DNA of 64,000 nucleotides from Mangrovimonas cancribranchiae (lineage in GTDB: Bacteria; Bacteroidota; Bacteroidia; Flavobacteriales; Flavobacteriaceae). Below are positions 62,181 through 64,000 of the stretch, piece after piece (the first letter of the stretch is position 1; each line of letters begins with the position of its first letter). The stretch spans positions 2,372,001 through 2,436,000 of the forward strand of contig NZ_CP136925.1 in NCBI RefSeq assembly GCF_037126245.1. The letters are read 5' to 3'. The position numbers and the translations under genes were made by a program. A model generated the notes under the pieces. It was not told the DNA's origin and made no database searches. It saw only the letters and a program-made list of their open reading frames with translations.

Positions 62181-62214
62181 CAAAGGTAATATATTTTTTT
62201 TTACCCCTTAAGGG
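62181..62214 (-). promoter_or_regulatory. promoter with a palindrome at the -33 position
   Basis: TACCTTTG on the minus strand (62188-62181), followed by CGG, matches TAnnTTTG. The perfect palindrome CCCTTAAGGG (62205-62214) occupies the -33 region and could be an operator for the 56/135-residue gene pair. Confidence 0.5.
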
Positions 62215-62263
62215 TTCTAAAAATATTTTGTCGAAACTTATCAACGGCTAATATAAGTCCTTT

Positions 62264-62353
62264 TTTTGAAAAAAATCCACAATTAATGTTAATAATTCTG
62301 AAATAAAAAAAATCCAGTTTTGATATAATATTTCATTCTGAATTAAAAAATCC
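62264..62353. repeat. short imperfect direct repeats in a 295-base intergenic region
   Basis: Three copies related to TTCTGAAATAAAAAAATCC begin near 62264, 62296 and 62336 on the plus strand. The first copy is partial. The gap 62094-62388 otherwise holds only the promoter region of the small leftward pair. Confidence 0.45.
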
Positions 62354-62388
62354 TGTTTTGTTGGCTAAAAAAAAGCTATTATAGATAA

Positions 62389-62616
62389 TTATAATAAAGC
62401 ACTTTCCCTTATAGGTTCTCCTATTTTATTATAAAACAACAACACTTCAACAGGCCTTAACTTACTTTTCTTTTTCGCTTCATCTAAAGTAATATTCCTG
62501 TTATTAGCAATAATAGGATTAATGTACTTAGCCACTTCTTTACTATTCATTTGCAGATCACGACTTAACGCACCCTTGTAGCTGGGCTTTACCTTTTTGG
62601 CTTCATCTAAATTCAT
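62389..62616 (-). CDS. small hypothetical protein
   Basis: This 75-residue protein starts MNLDEAKKVKPSYKGALSRD and contains a second similar phrase, ITLDEAKKKSKLRPVEV, so it may have arisen by duplication of an LDEAKK unit. It is helical and basic. It has its own leader motif copy on the minus strand. Function is unknown. Confidence 0.5.
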   Translation of the reverse strand: MNLDEAKKVKPSYKGALSRDLQMNSKEVAKYINPIIANNRNITLDEAKKKSKLRPVEVLLFYNKIGEPIRESALL

Positions 62617-62627
62617 AAAATTTGGTT

Positions 62628-62642
62628 TTGGTATTTACTTGG
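62628..62642 (-). repeat. leader motif copy 11, minus strand
   Basis: On the minus strand CCAAGTAAATACCAA differs in one base and ends 11 bases before the ATG at 62616. Its orientation follows the gene it serves. Confidence 0.8.
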
Positions 62643-62700
62643 TACGGTAAAATTACGCCGCTATCCAATTAAAATCAAGCCAAATAATGTTTTGTTACGC

Positions 62701-62740
62701 TTTATCGTGTTATATCCTGCCTTATCCTGTTTTATCCCGC
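62701..62740. repeat. four tandem 10-bp iteron-like repeats
   Basis: TTTATCGTGT, TATATCCTGC, CTTATCCTGT and TTTATCCCGC follow each other without gaps. Consensus is TTTATCCTGT with few changes. A 10-bp period puts each copy on the same face of the helix. They lie between the divergent 75-residue gene and the transglutaminase-like gene. Confidence 0.65.
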
Positions 62741-62832
62741 AACGGTTGTTGAGTGTGTATGTAATTTTACAACTCAAAACAATGCTAAATAAAGAGTAAA
62801 AGCATGAAAAAAATCTATTAACAACAACCGTT
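62741..62832. repeat. 11-bp inverted repeat flanking the leader of the last gene
   Basis: AACGGTTGTTG (62741-62751) directly follows the iterons and is the perfect inverse of CAACAACCGTT (62822-62832). The 70 bases between hold two very short frames with ATG starts. Confidence 0.55.
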
Positions 62833-62842
62833 CTTTAATTTA

Positions 62843-64000
62843 TTGAGTTTGGATATAGAAGCAGTAAACCAGTCATTAAAACGCCCTATTAAGTCAGGTA
62901 AAAAATATGAAAAGTTTTTCCCTAACGCATCATGCGAACGTACTTTTTTAGGAAGTGGAAATACCGATTTTTCACTAGAAAAAATGCAAGAATGGACATT
63001 ACAGCATGTAGATCAAGCTAAAGCCATTGCTAAACATTTAAACACTAGCAACAGGGCTAAACTTATAAAAAACATACATCGTTTTTTATTCGATCATGTA
63101 CAGTACGAAATCGACAAAGGCGATCAGTATATTAAAAGTCCTGCTTGTGCTTGGACTTCAAGGCAACAAGGCAACGATTGTAAAACCTATGCTGCCTTTG
63201 CAAGTGCTATTTTACTTAATCTTGGAATACCTCATTATTTCAGAAAAGTAAAACAAGCATATTACAACCCTAACTACTGGACACATGTTTACGTCGTAGT
63301 ACCAAACTCAAATAAAAAGAACGATTATTTAATAATAGATGCCACCGTTGCAGATAATAAAGAGCCTGTTATGGTAGATAAAAAAGATTTATTTATGAGT
63401 GTTAATTTAAAGCATTACGGACTAGCAGCAACAACCCAAGCAACATGTTCTTGTGGTTGTGGTACTTGCAATGATAGCAATGATGCATTGGCAGCTTCAA
63501 AGCCAGAAAACACAAAACAAAAGCTTCAAACATTAGCCGACAACTTTAATGCGCTTTTAGATGTTTTAGAACATAAAGGCGTGCCTACTTATGTTACCGA
63601 TTATGCCATGCAGCGTGTTAAAATGTTCATAGATAAAGACCAAAACCCAAGCATGTCACAAGTATTTGGGCAATACAAATCTTTAGTACAAAGCGTAATT
63701 ACATCTAATGGATTAAACGCTTCTGGCGACGAAACACAAACCGACCAAGAATATACCGTTGTTGATGGTGCTATTGATAGTGTGTTAACCGATATGGAAG
63801 ATGAGGATTGGTGGAGTAGCCTATTTAGCGGCATAGACTGCTGGGGCGGTTCTGCTTACGATCAATGGGAGCTTGATGGTGATAAACAAAAGTTAAAAAA
63901 CATCATGGCTAATCATGTAAGCAATATCAATCAAGCTATTGCTAATCAAAACATGGTGGCCTTGTCACAAGCTGTATCAGATTTTAAAGGTGCTGCGTTT
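62843..64000 (+). CDS. transglutaminase-like protein, incomplete at the window edge
   Basis: The frame is open from a stop at 62819 to the end of the window, so only the N-terminal 386 residues are seen. TTG 62843 is the first usable start, but the true start is uncertain. A transglutaminase/cysteine-protease-like triad is visible: C113 in GNDCKTYAAFASAI, H148 in NYWTHVYVVVP and D166 in LIIDATVAD. A Cys cluster CSCGCGTC (about residues 202-209) follows, then a longer helical, acidic region with WW pairs. It is probably a structural or processing protein of the element. Confidence 0.7.
   Translation, partial: MSLDIEAVNQSLKRPIKSGKKYEKFFPNASCERTFLGSGNTDFSLEKMQEWTLQHVDQAKAIAKHLNTSNRAKLIKNIHRFLFDHVQYEIDKGDQYIKSPACAWTSRQQGNDCKTYAAFASAILLNLGIPHYFRKVKQAYYNPNYWTHVYVVVPNSNKKNDYLIIDATVADNKEPVMVDKKDLFMSVNLKHYGLAATTQATCSCGCGTCNDSNDALAASKPENTKQKLQTLADNFNALLDVLEHKGVPTYVTDYAMQRVKMFIDKDQNPSMSQVFGQYKSLVQSVITSNGLNASGDETQTDQEYTVVDGAIDSVLTDMEDEDWWSSLFSGIDCWGGSAYDQWELDGDKQKLKNIMANHVSNINQAIANQNMVALSQAVSDFKGAAF

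Larger units (their letters stand above)
47672..64000. mobile_element. integrative element in tRNA-Leu, right end outside the window
   Basis: The left end is a tRNA-Leu(UAA) 3' fragment followed by a tyrosine recombinase, an S24 repressor with a divergent operator region, and a block of small genes sharing a 15-base leader motif. A replication-like protein, a restriction-modification system, iteron-like repeats and a partial transglutaminase-like gene complete what is visible. No relaxase, conjugation, terminase, portal or capsid gene is visible, so its class is open. Confidence 0.8.

Noticed and set aside
63601-63834. 77-codon leftward frame
   Set aside because: It lies entirely inside the transglutaminase-like gene, which has clear catalytic motifs on the other strand.

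Overview
The window looks like chromosome of a marine-type member of the Flavobacteriaceae (Bacteroidota). The evidence is the low-GC sequence, -7 boxes of the TAnnTTTG type, and genes typical of this family: type IX secretion (T9SS) cargo with type A and type B C-terminal sorting domains, a PorP/SprF-like protein, a DUF5686 outer-membrane protein, a flavobacterial CNT transporter, and a TPR/AraC one-component regulator. I can infer family but not genus or species from sequence alone.

Bases 1-26300 are mostly ordinary housekeeping chromosome. In order: a deoxynucleoside kinase; a membrane pyrophosphatase (hppA) next to a soluble one (ppa); a DUF5686 protein; the pyruvate dehydrogenase E1 beta subunit; etfBA; a bifunctional nuclease; a nucleoside transporter; thyA followed by a membrane-anchored dihydrofolate reductase; fabD; lspA; a galE/aminotransferase pair and KDO transferase for surface glycans; a LEA-like lipoprotein; a LacI regulator; several small secreted or remnant genes; a DoxDA protein; and a sodium/solute symporter. 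Perfect hairpin terminators separate most transcription units.

Bases 26300-47200 are a surface and secretion region, all on the minus strand. It holds a 2579-residue SprB-like adhesin, a PorP/SprF-family protein, an OmpA-family protein and a 1300-residue repeat protein with a type B sorting domain. These are followed by a pair of TPR membrane proteins, one with an AraC DNA-binding domain, and a 1027-residue type A T9SS protein. SprF-like proteins serve the export of type B cargo, so the adhesin, porin-like and OmpA genes probably work together at the cell surface.

From base 47672 to the right edge lies an integrated mobile element whose far end is outside the window. Its left end is the 3' half of a tRNA-Leu(UAA) gene next to a tyrosine integrase. 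An S24-type repressor sits at a divergent promoter with regularly spaced half-sites. A rightward block of small genes follows, around a 700-residue putative replication or DNA-binding protein. Nearly every gene of this block is preceded by the same 15-base motif, CCAAATAAATACCAA. Further right are a membrane-protein gene bounded by a perfect 41-bp inverted repeat, a restriction-modification system, small leftward genes, a set of four 10-bp iteron-like repeats, and the start of a transglutaminase-like protein that runs off the window. I saw no relaxase, terminase, portal or capsid gene in the visible part, so I cannot say whether the element is a prophage, a satellite, an integrative plasmid or a conjugative element.

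The two strongest candidates for something undescribed are both in this element. One is a textbook-shaped -1 ribosomal frameshift signal (slippery G GGA AAG, 6-nt spacer, perfect 10-bp stem) at the end of the nuclease-methylase gene. It would fuse that protein to the specificity subunit, which has no start codon of its own. The other is the repeated 15-base leader motif, whose TACCAC core is also displayed in the loops of two perfect hairpins.
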